Below, piece by piece: positions 9,491 through 18,831 of a stretch of 64,000 nucleotides of DNA. Location of the stretch: contig JAFLDD010000001.1 in assembly GCA_017302575.1 (NCBI GenBank), positions 926,629 through 990,628 on the forward strand. The letters are read 5' to 3'. Both the position numbers and the translations under genes were made by a program. This stretch comes from Alphaproteobacteria bacterium. GTDB lineage: Bacteria > Pseudomonadota > Alphaproteobacteria > Rickettsiales > UBA3002. The notes under the pieces are model-generated. The model was not told the DNA's origin. It was given only the letters and a program-made list of their open reading frames with translations, and ran no database searches. Position 1 is the stretch's first letter, and every line of letters begins with the position of its first letter.

Positions 9491-9509
9491 GCGGGGGTCT
9501 TACCCCCGC
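9491..9509. other. perfect GC hairpin in the ntrB-ntrC gap
   Basis: Perfect inverted repeat GCGGGGGT - CTT - ACCCCCGC just after the ntrB stop, followed by more C-rich sequence but no T-run, so it is not a standard intrinsic terminator. It could trim or stabilise the dusB-ntrB mRNA 3' end or separate ntrB from ntrC expression. The remaining 115 bp to ntrC are GC-rich, then A-rich with AGGCAGGT as the ntrC Shine-Dalgarno. Confidence 0.6.
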
Positions 9510-9625
9510 AAACCCCTGCCGCAAGCGGCTCGCGCAGCTTCGGCGCTACGCGGTTGCATTTCGATAGGCTTAGGGCTATAAACTGCCTAAAAATTAGGCA
9601 AAACCAAAAAATAGGCAGGTATCTC

Positions 9626-11092
9626 ATGAGCTCCACCATTCTTTTAGTTGATGATGACGCAAGCATTTTGCTGGTGCTTTCACGCGCCCTTACCAAGCAG
9701 GGCTACCATGTCGAGCAATTCACCAACGTGCCGGACGCAACGCGCGTCATTAAAAACGGTGTCGGCGATATTGTGATTACGGATGTGGCGATGCCTTCGG
9801 GCAATGGGTTGGATGGATTGGCCGAGTGGCACCGTGCACGCCCTGAGCTGCCGGTGATTGTGATGAGCGCGCATAATACATTGCTCAATGCTGCCAAAGC
9901 ACAAGAGCTTGGAGCAGTGGAATTCCTGCCAAAACCATTTGATCTTGATTCATTGAATGAATCGGTTGCGCGTGCATTGCGCCATGAGTTGCGTGTGAAT
10001 GCAGCGGAGGATGATGGCATTGTGCGCATCGACGAAGGCGTGACGCTGGTTGGTAAATCTCCAGCCATGCAAAATATTTTCCGGGTGCTGGCGCGCCTCA
10101 TCACCAATGACCTCACGGTGTTGGTACAAGGTGAGTCGGGTACGGGTAAAGAGCTTGTTGCACGTGCGCTCCATGCACTTAGCAAGCGTAAAGCTGCGCC
10201 ATTCATTGCACTCAACATGGCGGCAATTCCACGTGAACTGATTGAGTCGGCATTGTTCGGTCACGAGAAAGGTTCGTTCACTGGCGCACACCAACGCCAG
10301 CTTGGTGCTTTCGAGCGCGCACAGGGCGGCACGTTATTCTTGGATGAAATCGGCGACATGCCGATGGAAGCGCAAACGCGTTTGCTGCGCGTATTGCAGC
10401 AGGGTGAGTTCTCGCCGATTGGTTCGACGCGCTCGATTAAAACCGATGTGCGCATCATTGCAGCGACACACCATGATTTGTCGCAGCGCGTAGCGAGCGG
10501 CGATTTCCGCGAAGATTTATTCTATCGCCTGAATGTGGTGCCCGTTGCCGTTCCTTCGTTGCGCGAGCGTGCGGACGATATTCCACTATTGGCGCAGCAC
10601 TTCTTGAAGCTTGCTGCACAGCGCGGCTTACCTGCGAAGCAGCTCGATGCAAGCGCATTGCAGATACTGAAGGAGCATGTGTGGAAAGGTAATATCCGCG
10701 AGTTGGAAAATCTGATGTATCGTCTCTGCGCATTGCAAACACCACCGATGTTACGTGCGGAAGATGTGATGGCGCATGTGGGGGCTGCATTGGTTGTGCC
10801 GCTCTTCACGGAAGCAACGAATGCACCAAGCGCTGAGAATCTCAGCGATCAAGTCTATCGCCACATCCGCCATACCTTTGCAACGCACGGCAGCGATGTG
10901 CCCGTCACCGGCCTTTATGACCGCGTACTGCGTATTGTTGAAAAACCCCTCATCGAGCAGACATTGCGCGTGACGGGCGGCAACCAAATCAAGGCCGCGG
11001 AGATTCTTGGTATCAACCGCAATACGCTGCGCAAGAAAATGCGTGAGCTGGAAATCGATGCGAAGCGACTCATGATGATGGACGCTGCATGA
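9626..11092 (+). CDS. ntrC: nitrogen regulation response regulator NtrC
   Basis: Sigma-54 enhancer-binding activator, partner of NtrB. 488 aa from the ATG after AGGCAGGT; an in-frame extension upstream is non-conserved and rejected. Domains: receiver 1-120 (acidic pair Asp10/Asp11, phosphoacceptor Asp53, Lys103), AAA+ 140-380 with Walker A GESGTGKE (169-176), sigma-54 contact loop GSFTGA (216-221, Ser instead of the usual Ala) and Walker B GGTLFLDE, and a C-terminal Fis-type helix-turn-helix (IKAAEILGINRNTLRKKMRE). Its stop overlaps the ntrY start (ATGA), so it is coupled to the second two-component pair. Confidence 0.96.
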   Translation: MSSTILLVDDDASILLVLSRALTKQGYHVEQFTNVPDATRVIKNGVGDIVITDVAMPSGNGLDGLAEWHRARPELPVIVMSAHNTLLNAAKAQELGAVEFLPKPFDLDSLNESVARALRHELRVNAAEDDGIVRIDEGVTLVGKSPAMQNIFRVLARLITNDLTVLVQGESGTGKELVARALHALSKRKAAPFIALNMAAIPRELIESALFGHEKGSFTGAHQRQLGAFERAQGGTLFLDEIGDMPMEAQTRLLRVLQQGEFSPIGSTRSIKTDVRIIAATHHDLSQRVASGDFREDLFYRLNVVPVAVPSLRERADDIPLLAQHFLKLAAQRGLPAKQLDASALQILKEHVWKGNIRELENLMYRLCALQTPPMLRAEDVMAHVGAALVVPLFTEATNAPSAENLSDQVYRHIRHTFATHGSDVPVTGLYDRVLRIVEKPLIEQTLRVTGGNQIKAAEILGINRNTLRKKMRELEIDAKRLMMMDAA

Positions 11093-13278
11093 ATGTGATG
11101 AGCGCGAATCCCCCCTCACAACCGATAGGTTTGCGTAAGGCTTCGCGCCGCACGCGCCGTCGTGTGTTGGGATTGGCGCTGATGGCGTTAGCCTTAATCA
11201 CCACCACCTTATTCTTGACACTGATTAGTGAAACGGGTGAAGGCACTACCTCACCACAATCCGCGATGTGGCTTACGCTCTCGACGCTAGCGCTGCTGGT
11301 TGCGCTGGCATCGATTATCGTGAAGCGTGCTTATGAGCTATGGCAGGCCAGCAAAAAAGGGTTGGTAGGCACGCGTTTGCAAACGCGTATTTTACTCATG
11401 TTCTGCGTAGTGACGATTGTTCCCACGATTATCGTTTCGATATTCTCGGCAGTGTTTTTCAATATTGGCGTGAAGTCATGGTTTGATCAGCGCGTAAGCA
11501 AAGCGTTGCAAGAATCGGTAGTCATTGCGCGTGCTTATATGGAAGAGCATCGCAATACATTGCAAGTTGGCGCCAGTGGACTGGCCGAAGAAATCAAACG
11601 CGATATTACGATTGGCTCCGTACAATCGGCTGAGTTTGAGCGTAAGTTGACGGTACAGGCCGCGCTACGCAATTTGTCGGAAGCCATTGTGTTTGAGCGC
11701 AGCCGTGTGTTAGCGCGCACTGCCCTTTCCTTCTCGCTAGTGTTTGAACGCATGCCCGAAGAGGTGTTCGCGCGCGCTGATCGTGGTGAAATGGTAATGA
11801 TTGGCGAAGGTGACGACCGCATTCAAGCCGTTATCAAAATCCGTCAATATCCTGATCTGTATTTGCTAGTAGGGCGCGTGGTAGACCCTAAGGTTATTGA
11901 GCATCTGCAATCTGCTAAAGGTGCGGTGAAGCAGTTCAAGAAATTAGAGCACGATATAGCGGCGCTGCGTCTACAATTCTCGGTTGCCTTTATCATGTTG
12001 GCGTTGCTGCTACTGCTGACTTCTATTTGGGCGGGCATGCAGTTGGCGATGAAACTCATCAACCCCATTTCACAACTCATTAGCGCAACGGATCGCGTGC
12101 GCGCTGGTGATTACAGCATCAAGGTGCATGAAGGCCCCGCCAATGATGAGGTGGCAAACCTTGCGCGTACCTTTAACCGCATGACAGCGCAGCTTGAAAA
12201 ACAACGCAGCGATTTGATGGATGCTAACCGCGCCGTGGATGAGCGTCGTCGCTTTACCGAAGCGGTATTATCAGGTGTTTCGGCAGGCGTTATCGCGCTG
12301 GATGCACACGGGTTAATTACACTCACCAATCGCCGCGCGATTGAATTGCTCGGCCTTGCCGATGATGTCACCATCACCCACCGCGCACTGGAAGAAATCC
12401 TACCCGCTATACGCCCACTCATTGCACAGGCTGAGAAAAAGCCCGAAAAAGGCGCAGCGCAAGATATCGTGATTGATCGTGGTGATGCACGCATCACGCT
12501 GCACGTGCAAATCACCGTTGAGCGTTTCATGGATGTGATTGAAGGATTCATCGTAACCTTCGACGACATCACCGACCTGATGAGCGCGCAGCGTAGCGCC
12601 GCATGGGCAGATGTTGCACGCCGCATTGCGCATGAAATTAAAAACCCGCTCACACCGATTACGCTTTCTACCGAGCGTCTCAAGAAAAAATTCGCGCCTG
12701 AAATCACCTCCGATAAAGAAGGCTATTTACGTTACATCGATACGATCTCGCGCCACGTGAAAGACATTGGTCGCATGGTCGAGGAGTTCGTTGCGTTCGC
12801 ACGTATGCCTGTTGCCAGCTTCAAGGACGAAGACGTGGTATCGCTGATCAAACGCACCGTATTCTCTGAGCAAACCGTGCATCCTGAAATTTCCTACACG
12901 ATGGATTTGCCAGATACAGCACGCCTCGTATGCGATGAACGCCAAGTGGGGCAAGTACTGCTTAACCTCATCAAGAATGGTGCAGAAGCATTCGAGAATG
13001 TTCCGAGCGATCAGCCCCGCACTATTTCGATCGCGCTTACCATGAATGATGATTTCATGAACATTACGATTCGCGATAATGGCACGGGTTTCCCGCTCGA
13101 TAAATTAGATCGTCTCACCGAACCTTATGTAACAACGCGCGCGAAGGGAACAGGTCTTGGACTTGCGATTGTAAAGCGCTCGATGGAAGAACATCGCGGT
13201 ACGATTACGCTGAGTAATCACCCCGAAGGTGGCGCGATGGTGCAACTCGCATTTTCGAGAAAAATCACTGCCACGTAA
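11089..13278 (+). CDS. ntrY: membrane histidine kinase NtrY
   Basis: Sensor kinase of the NtrY/NtrX system, linked to nitrogen, redox and envelope signalling in Alphaproteobacteria. 729 aa, family length. Three N-terminal membrane segments within residues 20-140 (GLALMALALITTTLFLTLIS; TLSTLALLVALASIIV; ILLMFCVVTIVPTIIVSIFS), an extracytoplasmic region, a fourth segment (FIMLALLLLLTSIWAG), a HAMP domain (LISATDRVRAGDYSIKV), a PAS domain (about 380-490), then H-box ADVARRIAHEIKNPLTPITL with His515, N-box LLNLIKNGAEA, and G-boxes RDNGTGFP and GTGLGLAIV. Translationally coupled to ntrC by a 4-bp overlap. A 123-bp gap with possible promoter follows before ntrX. Confidence 0.95.
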   Translation: MNVMSANPPSQPIGLRKASRRTRRRVLGLALMALALITTTLFLTLISETGEGTTSPQSAMWLTLSTLALLVALASIIVKRAYELWQASKKGLVGTRLQTRILLMFCVVTIVPTIIVSIFSAVFFNIGVKSWFDQRVSKALQESVVIARAYMEEHRNTLQVGASGLAEEIKRDITIGSVQSAEFERKLTVQAALRNLSEAIVFERSRVLARTALSFSLVFERMPEEVFARADRGEMVMIGEGDDRIQAVIKIRQYPDLYLLVGRVVDPKVIEHLQSAKGAVKQFKKLEHDIAALRLQFSVAFIMLALLLLLTSIWAGMQLAMKLINPISQLISATDRVRAGDYSIKVHEGPANDEVANLARTFNRMTAQLEKQRSDLMDANRAVDERRRFTEAVLSGVSAGVIALDAHGLITLTNRRAIELLGLADDVTITHRALEEILPAIRPLIAQAEKKPEKGAAQDIVIDRGDARITLHVQITVERFMDVIEGFIVTFDDITDLMSAQRSAAWADVARRIAHEIKNPLTPITLSTERLKKKFAPEITSDKEGYLRYIDTISRHVKDIGRMVEEFVAFARMPVASFKDEDVVSLIKRTVFSEQTVHPEISYTMDLPDTARLVCDERQVGQVLLNLIKNGAEAFENVPSDQPRTISIALTMNDDFMNITIRDNGTGFPLDKLDRLTEPYVTTRAKGTGLGLAIVKRSMEEHRGTITLSNHPEGGAMVQLAFSRKITAT

Positions 13279-13401
13279 AAAAAGGCTTTACATCTAGATT
13301 TAGTGCTGTAACATTCTGGCAACAGTAAAAGCAGACTTCCGGCAAGTAACGCAAAAGCAAGTAAAAATTAGAAACCGTCACTTAAGGAACACGAGGACTG
13401 C

Positions 13402-14796
13402 ATGGCTACTGACATCCTAGTTATTGATGACGAGAAGGACATTACCTCTCTCATTTCCGATATTCTCTCCGATGAGAAATTCATCACCCGCGTTGCAAAT
13501 AATTCCGACCAGGCCCTCAAAGCTCTGGCCGAGCGCGTACCCACCGCTATCATTCTGGACATCTGGTTACAGGGGTCAGAACTAGACGGGTTGGGCATCC
13601 TTGAAATCGTACAGAAAAAGTACCCACACGTTCCTGTCGTTATGATCTCTGGTCATGGCAACATTGAAACGGCGGTTACTGCCATCAAGTTGGGCGCTTA
13701 CGACTACATCGAGAAACCTTTCAGTGCAGAACGCCTCACCATCATCGTGAAGCGCGCACTAGAAGCTGCGAAACTCAGAAGCGAAAACGTCGAGCTGAAG
13801 CGTCGTGGTTCGCCTGAGCAAGATTTGTTGGGCACTTCGGCGGCGGTGAATACCGTGCGTCAGACAATCGAGAAGGTGGCTCCAACCAATTCGCGCGTTC
13901 TCATCACAGGCGCACCAGGCACGGGTAAGGAAATGATTGCACGCTTGCTGCATTCACGTTCGCACCGTGGTGGCGCACAGTTTGTTGTGCTCAACGCTGC
14001 GGCGTTGACGCCCGCACGCATTGAGGCTGAACTGTTTGGCACCGAGGACACTAATCCCAATGGTGGTGCGGAGAAACTTGGTCTGCTTGAACGTGCACAT
14101 GGCGGCACTCTCTTCATTGATGAAGTGGCTGACATGCACATCGAAACGCAGGGCCGTTTGCTGCGCGCATTGCAAGAACAGTCGTTCGAGCGCGTGCGTG
14201 GTAACAAGCGCGTGTCGGTGGATGTGCGCGTGATTGCGGCAACCAATAAAGACCTCCAGCAAGAAATTCAGGCTGGTCGTTTCCGCGAGGACCTCTATTA
14301 CCGCTTGAATGTTGTGCCACTACGTATGCCTTCACTGCGCGAACGTCGTGACGATATTCCTGCTCTGTCACGCCACTTCCTCAAGCGCGCTAGCGATGCG
14401 ATGGGCCTTGCTCAACGCAGCCTGTCGGACGAGGCAATGGCGGTACTGCAATCCTACAACTGGCCAGGCAACGTTCGCCAATTGCGCAACGTGATGGAGT
14501 GGCTGATCATCATGGCGCAGCCAGGTGAGTCGGGCGAGATTATGTCCGATGCGCTGCCACCAGAATTGATCGACAGCAATATCACGGTTCTGCGTCCAGA
14601 GCTTTCAAGCGACATTATGAGCATGCCGCTTCGTGAAGCACGCGAGACATTTGAGAAGCAATATCTTGCCGCTCAGATCAACCGCTTTGGTGGCAACATC
14701 TCGAAGACCAGCAACTTCGTGGGCATGGAGCGCTCGGCGCTTCACCGCAAGCTGAAGATGCTTGGTATCGGTAACGACGAGAAAGTCGCCGCCTGA
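13402..14796 (+). CDS. ntrX: response regulator NtrX
   Basis: Partner of NtrY. 464 aa: receiver domain (Asp9/Asp10, phosphoacceptor Asp53), AAA+ domain with Walker A GAPGTGKE (170-177) and Walker B HGGTLFIDEVADM, C-terminal Fis-type helix-turn-helix (ISKTSNFVGMERSALHRKLKML). The sigma-54 contact loop GAFTGA is missing: the segment reads LFGTEDTNPNGGAEKLGLLE. That agrees with NtrX proteins that do not act as classic sigma-54 activators. AGGAACACGAGG precedes the ATG. A strong terminator follows 38 bp after the stop, closing the dusB-ntrX run. Confidence 0.95.
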   Translation: MATDILVIDDEKDITSLISDILSDEKFITRVANNSDQALKALAERVPTAIILDIWLQGSELDGLGILEIVQKKYPHVPVVMISGHGNIETAVTAIKLGAYDYIEKPFSAERLTIIVKRALEAAKLRSENVELKRRGSPEQDLLGTSAAVNTVRQTIEKVAPTNSRVLITGAPGTGKEMIARLLHSRSHRGGAQFVVLNAAALTPARIEAELFGTEDTNPNGGAEKLGLLERAHGGTLFIDEVADMHIETQGRLLRALQEQSFERVRGNKRVSVDVRVIAATNKDLQQEIQAGRFREDLYYRLNVVPLRMPSLRERRDDIPALSRHFLKRASDAMGLAQRSLSDEAMAVLQSYNWPGNVRQLRNVMEWLIIMAQPGESGEIMSDALPPELIDSNITVLRPELSSDIMSMPLREARETFEKQYLAAQINRFGGNISKTSNFVGMERSALHRKLKMLGIGNDEKVAA

Positions 14797-14834
14797 ATGG
14801 ATGGCTCGAAGGAGCCTGAGTTCACTGAATAGGA

Positions 14835-14868
14835 AAAGCCCCGCTATATTTTAGTGGGGCTTTTTTTA
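14835..14868. terminator. bidirectional intrinsic terminator after ntrX
   Basis: Stem 14835-14846 (AAAGCCCCGCTA) with 14852-14863, one G-T wobble, loop TATTT, followed by a T-run on the plus strand. The A-run on the left gives a weaker T-run for the convergent DUF2061 gene, whose stop codon lies at its edge. Confidence 0.88.
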
Positions 14869-15069
14869 TACCTTCAAGAACTTCTTCCAACCACGCTCGT
14901 GGAAATAGAAGGTGAAGCTTTGCACCATGGGTTCGATCAAACCAATCGATAGCGCCACGGCAAGGCTTCCCGATAACGCATAGGCAACGCATACCGCTAC
15001 GGTAACGTGCGTCATACTGTAGGTGATGGTTTTAGCGACTGTTGCATGCGAACGAATAAACTCGACCAT
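14866..15069 (-). CDS. DUF2061 small membrane protein
   Basis: 67-aa protein with two hydrophobic helices. It matches the DUF2061 pattern: KTITYSMTHVTVAVCVAYALSG then ALSIGLIEPMVQSFTFYFHERGW (the family has an alternating Lys-Thr-x-Tyr start, a central Gly-x-x-Glu-Pro and a terminal HERxW). The function of the family is unknown. It is read toward ntrX and ends in the shared terminator. The upstream gene, 57 bp away on the same strand, is also a small membrane-type protein. Confidence 0.82.
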   Translation of the reverse strand: MVEFIRSHATVAKTITYSMTHVTVAVCVAYALSGSLAVALSIGLIEPMVQSFTFYFHERGWKKFLKV

Positions 15070-15126
15070 ATCTCACTCCATTATGATTATACTCTATCAC
15101 AATTGCGAGTGATTCTCAACCGCAAA

Positions 15127-15864
15127 TTAGCGGGCTTGGTTCAAAGAATGCGCGGCCAGCAAGGCTTCATTCTGTGCTGAGGCGGCCTCAACGCGGGCTA
15201 AGGGGCGCTCTTTGCTAATCTCTGCCACCTGCCCCAGCCTATGCTTCAGCTCGGCGTTTTCGCGGCGATTATCCTTAAATTGCTGCTCGGCATTCTCTGC
15301 CTTTTTATACGCAGAAAAACCATCAAACAGACTCAAGATTCCAGCCAAGCCTGCATCAAATTTCCACTGCCCTGATCTAGCCCAATCGCCAACCGTGCGT
15401 GCTGACTCAAGTTTGAAGAGCTTGCCCCATGCCACCGACATAAGCATGAAAGCACCCGTCCAAATCGCGGTGGAGGTAACTGCCGACTGCAGGCCAGCCA
15501 CCAGCTTATTATCCCCTAAATATTTCTGATTATCCTCGATATGGAGCGGCGTTTCATTGGTTGCTGAAACAGGTCTGCTTTCTCGCTCTTTGTTCTTTCT
15601 GGCGTCTTTTTCAGCACGATGATATTCCTCAAACGCACCAAAGGCACCGAACATCAGAGCGATCACGCCATCTAGCTTCCAGCGTCCTTGTTTCCACCAA
15701 TCACCAACCGTGTGTACGGTGGTTGCGTGTTTATAGAAAATCGAATTCGCGGTACGGATAATACCCGTGATGACCGCAGACACGGCAAAGTCCTTCACGA
15801 AGCCGCGCATAGCGGCATTCCACTTATCGGGCGATTCATCGCGCTGTGAACGGTTCTCTACCAT
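15127..15864 (-). CDS. hypothetical protein with internal duplication (TVGDW repeats)
   Basis: 245 aa, family not recognised. It contains two copies of a module with about 105-residue spacing: a hydrophobic segment, then TVGDW (residues 52-56 and 157-161), a G-x-WK-x-D box (GRWKLD / GQWKFD), a second hydrophobic helix (LMFGAFGAFEEYHRAE / ILSLFDGFSAYKKAE) and a charged tail (KNKERE / KDNRRE). A C-terminal coiled-coil-like stretch follows. Four hydrophobic helices suggest an integral or amphipathic membrane protein. It may share a transcript with the DUF2061 gene downstream. No neighbour gives a functional clue. Confidence 0.7.
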   Translation of the reverse strand: MVENRSQRDESPDKWNAAMRGFVKDFAVSAVITGIIRTANSIFYKHATTVHTVGDWWKQGRWKLDGVIALMFGAFGAFEEYHRAEKDARKNKERESRPVSATNETPLHIEDNQKYLGDNKLVAGLQSAVTSTAIWTGAFMLMSVAWGKLFKLESARTVGDWARSGQWKFDAGLAGILSLFDGFSAYKKAENAEQQFKDNRRENAELKHRLGQVAEISKERPLARVEAASAQNEALLAAHSLNQAR

Positions 15865-15923
15865 CCCCGTATTATGTCAGATTGCGGGGTTTTCGAATGT
15901 GAAGATTTGATGAAGGATATGCC

Positions 15924-17645
15924 CTAAATATCGGCAAAAACGTGGGTTTCTTGCGCTGCACCAGGATGTGTGACAGCACCCTTTTCAGCCGTGCCGACCG
16001 TTTGGGCGTATTTCCAGAGCGCGCCAGAATTATAATCATGTCCGCGCGGCTTCCGCGCCGTGCGACGGCGGGCGAGTTCATTTTTATCGAGCGCGACATC
16101 GATCGTTCCCTTTACCGCATCAATCGTAATGACGTCACCATTCTTGAGCAACCCAATCGGCCCACCCACGGCGGCCTCTGGCCCAACATGGCCGATGCAG
16201 AAACCACGCGTGCCGCCACTGAAGCGACCATCGGTGATGAGCGCCACTTTCTCGCCCATGCCTTGCCCGTAAAGTGCCGCAGTGGTCGAGAGCATTTCGC
16301 GCATGCCTGGTCCGCCTTTAGGACCTTCATAGCGAATGACCAGTACTTCGCCTGCTTTGTATTTCTTGGCTTCTACCGCTTTGAACGCTTCTTCTTCGCA
16401 ATCAAAGACGCGTGCAGGACCCGTGAACTTAAGTTGCTTGAGGCCCGCGACTTTCACAATCGCACCTTCAGGGGCGAGATTGCCTTTGAGCACCACCACA
16501 CCGCCTTCTTTGCGGATCGGCTTCGTGTGCGGATAGACAACGTCTTGGTTTTTCGGGAACACAACGTGCTTGAGATTTTCTTTGATGGTCTTGCCCGTCA
16601 CCGTCATGCAATCACCATGCAGATAGCCGCCATCAAGCAAGGTTTTCATCACAATCGCGACACCACCTGCTTCATACATATCCTTGGCGGTGTATTTACC
16701 GCCTGGCATGAGATCAGCCAAATATGGCGTGCGCTTGAATACGCGGCCTACGTCGTTCATGTCGAAATCAATACCCGCTTCGTGCGCCATCGCTGGCAAA
16801 TGGAGCGCTGCATTGGTGGAACCACCCGTTGCAGCAACGACTGCCGCCGCATTCTCAAGTGATTTACGCGTGACAATGTCGCGCGGGCGAATTTTGAGTT
16901 TGAGCAAATTCATAATCGCGTGGCCAGAATCGAAACAGAACGCATCGCGCGATTCATACGGCGCAGGTGCGCCCGCAGAGCCAGGTAATGCAAGGCCGAT
17001 TGCTTCACTCACGCAGGCCATAGTGTTTGCGGTGAATTGGCCACCACAAGAACCGCCCGAAGGGCACGCTACTTGTTCAAGCTCATGCAATTCCTCACCA
17101 CTCATCTTGCCAGAGGCGTGTTTTCCAACGCCCTCAAACACATCGACCACGGTGACGTCTTTGCCTTTATGCTGTCCAGGAAGAATGGTGCCGCCATAAA
17201 TAAATACCGAGGGAACATTGAGGCGAATCATCGCCATCATCAACCCTGGTAGTGACTTGTCGCACCCTGCGAGACCAACAAGCGCATCGTAACAATGGCC
17301 GCGCATGGTGAGTTCCACTGAGTCTGCGATCACCTCGCGCGATACGAGCGACGACTTCATGCCTTGATGCCCCATGGCGATGCCATCGGTCACGGTGATG
17401 CTGGTGAATTCGCGTGGCGTGCCACCTGCGGCTGCTACACCCTTTTTCACCGCCTGCGCTTGGCGCGACAGCGTGATGTTACAGGGCGCCGCTTCGTTCC
17501 ATGTAGTCGCCACGCCAATCAGTGGTTGGTGGATTTGCTGCTCGCTTAGCCCCATCGCATAGAGATAGCTACGGTGCGGGGCACGCTCGGGCCCTTCCGT
17601 CACGTGGCGTGAAACGAGTGTAGATTTGCCGTATTTTTTGGTCAT
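15924..17645 (-). CDS. ilvD: dihydroxy-acid dehydratase
   Basis: Iron-sulfur enzyme of valine, leucine and isoleucine synthesis, converting 2,3-dihydroxy-3-methyl(iso)valerate to the 2-keto acid. 573 aa, typical. Cluster cysteines sit in [14 protein letters not shown] and [17 protein letters not shown]. Other signatures: [44 protein letters not shown] and [24 protein letters not shown]. It stands alone; no other ilv or leu gene is in the window. The Met start is at [14 protein letters not shown]. Confidence 0.97.
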   Translation of the reverse strand: MTKKYGKSTLVSRHVTEGPERAPHRSYLYAMGLSEQQIHQPLIGVATTWNEAAPCNITLSRQAQAVKKGVAAAGGTPREFTSITVTDGIAMGHQGMKSSLVSREVIADSVELTMRGHCYDALVGLAGCDKSLPGLMMAMIRLNVPSVFIYGGTILPGQHKGKDVTVVDVFEGVGKHASGKMSGEELHELEQVACPSGGSCGGQFTANTMACVSEAIGLALPGSAGAPAPYESRDAFCFDSGHAIMNLLKLKIRPRDIVTRKSLENAAAVVAATGGSTNAALHLPAMAHEAGIDFDMNDVGRVFKRTPYLADLMPGGKYTAKDMYEAGGVAIVMKTLLDGGYLHGDCMTVTGKTIKENLKHVVFPKNQDVVYPHTKPIRKEGGVVVLKGNLAPEGAIVKVAGLKQLKFTGPARVFDCEEEAFKAVEAKKYKAGEVLVIRYEGPKGGPGMREMLSTTAALYGQGMGEKVALITDGRFSGGTRGFCIGHVGPEAAVGGPIGLLKNGDVITIDAVKGTIDVALDKNELARRRTARKPRGHDYNSGALWKYAQTVGTAEKGAVTHPGAAQETHVFADI

Positions 17646-17694
17646 GATGAAGCTGCATAATAGAATTGCGGGGTCCGAGCAAGCCTAACCGCGC

Positions 17695-18597
17695 TTAGCC
17701 GCGTAGTTGTGCCATTAAATCTGTATCGCCCCAATAATACGCGTAATCATAGGGGCTCAGGCCGCCTGCACCACGCATCAATGGGTCAGCGCCGCGCGCC
17801 AACAACAACCGTGCGGTTTGTAATGCACCGTGACGTAACGCAACAATCAATGCTGAATCGCCCTCAGCATTCGTGAGGTTCACATCGCGACGGCCATTGG
17901 CAAGCATGGCACGTACCGCGTTAACATCATTACGCGCCACAGCGAGCAGGAATATGTTGTCATAGGCTTGGCCACTGCGTGCGACATGCAAATGGCGGTT
18001 AGCGTTGGTGTAGCTATCACGATAAATCGTCGGTGGCAGCACTTGGCGGCGATAGTTGAAGGTCGTTTCTTTGGGCTTATAGCTTGGCTTAAGCACGTCT
18101 TCCCATGTTGGACGCTTGGGTTTTTTGGCGGCAGCCTTGATTTCGGGAATCGCCGTCGCCACTAAGCTGCCACCTGTTGGCGGCATGGGCAACGCGAGTG
18201 GTGGTGGCGTTTGTTCTGCACTTGCGACAGGGCCAATCGAAAGTGGTGGTGGTTTAACCGTGTAGAGTGTGGGCTCTGGCGCCTTTCGCTTTGGTAAATC
18301 TGCGGGCGCCGCGTTAGTGATCTCTTGCGCTTCTTCGACGGGCTCTTCTTTTTCTTCTGCCGCCACTTCCGATGCGTCAGGTTTTGCCATTAAGGCTTCG
18401 GTGCCAGGGATCGCAAGCGGGGGTGGTGCGTCTGCACTTGGTGCTTTGGGCAAAGCGGGTATTTTGTTCGCCGTAGGTGTGCTGACAGCCTCGCCCGAAC
18501 CCGGTATCGGGGGCAAGGAAAAAGTGGGGGCCTGTGCATACGCTGGTATCCACAAACCCCACGCAAGAATCGTCACTAACCTAAGGGTATTTTGCAT
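17695..18597 (-). CDS. secreted ankyrin-repeat protein
   Basis: 300 aa from the ATG at 18597, chosen because it begins a clean signal peptide (MQNTLRLVTILAWGLWIPAYAQA, cut after AYA). A Pro/Ala-rich low-complexity region follows (about residues 25-160, with repeated PPPLAIP/PPLALP-type phrases), then a short basic linker, and two to three ankyrin repeats at the C-terminus (DNIFLLAVARNDVNAVRAML, NLTNAEGDSALIVALRHGAL, QTARLLLARGADPLM...). Likely periplasmic, acting in protein-protein contacts. An upstream in-frame extension of 23 codons is possible but lacks conservation signs. Partner unknown. Confidence 0.8.
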   Translation of the reverse strand: MQNTLRLVTILAWGLWIPAYAQAPTFSLPPIPGSGEAVSTPTANKIPALPKAPSADAPPPLAIPGTEALMAKPDASEVAAEEKEEPVEEAQEITNAAPADLPKRKAPEPTLYTVKPPPLSIGPVASAEQTPPPLALPMPPTGGSLVATAIPEIKAAAKKPKRPTWEDVLKPSYKPKETTFNYRRQVLPPTIYRDSYTNANRHLHVARSGQAYDNIFLLAVARNDVNAVRAMLANGRRDVNLTNAEGDSALIVALRHGALQTARLLLARGADPLMRGAGGLSPYDYAYYWGDTDLMAQLRG

Positions 18598-18754
18598 AAA
18601 TCTCAATCTGTTGAGAATGAATGCTGATTGCATGGATGAACTTACCGCATTCTTCATGCAGCGCACGAGCTTTATGCTATATCATCATTTAATTTCGATG
18701 ATTATGTTATTGATGTTGCGCAACGAACACATCGTGGCAATGCGGTTGCGACAT

Positions 18755-18774
18755 TGTGGATAAGCTGTGCATAA
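18755..18774 (-). promoter_or_regulatory. pair of perfect DnaA boxes (TTATNCACA)
   Basis: Two consensus boxes in the same orientation on the minus strand, TTATCCACA (18755-18763) and TTATGCACA (18766-18774), spaced 11 bp (about one helical turn). They lie in the 234-bp gap between popZ (3' end) and the ankyrin gene (5' end), next to an AT-rich block (18672-18715). They could be a DnaA-controlled promoter element or a DnaA-titration site. Nothing else in the gap looks like a gene. Confidence 0.5.
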
Positions 18775-18831
18775 GCGGACGCGCGAATCACAGGCTTTCA
18801 TGCAGCTATAAGAGGGGGAAAAGAAAAACGT

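Noticed and set aside
15942..16862. 306-codon ORF on the plus strand
   Set aside because: Complete shadow of ilvD on the opposite strand, Arg/His-rich, no ribosome site.
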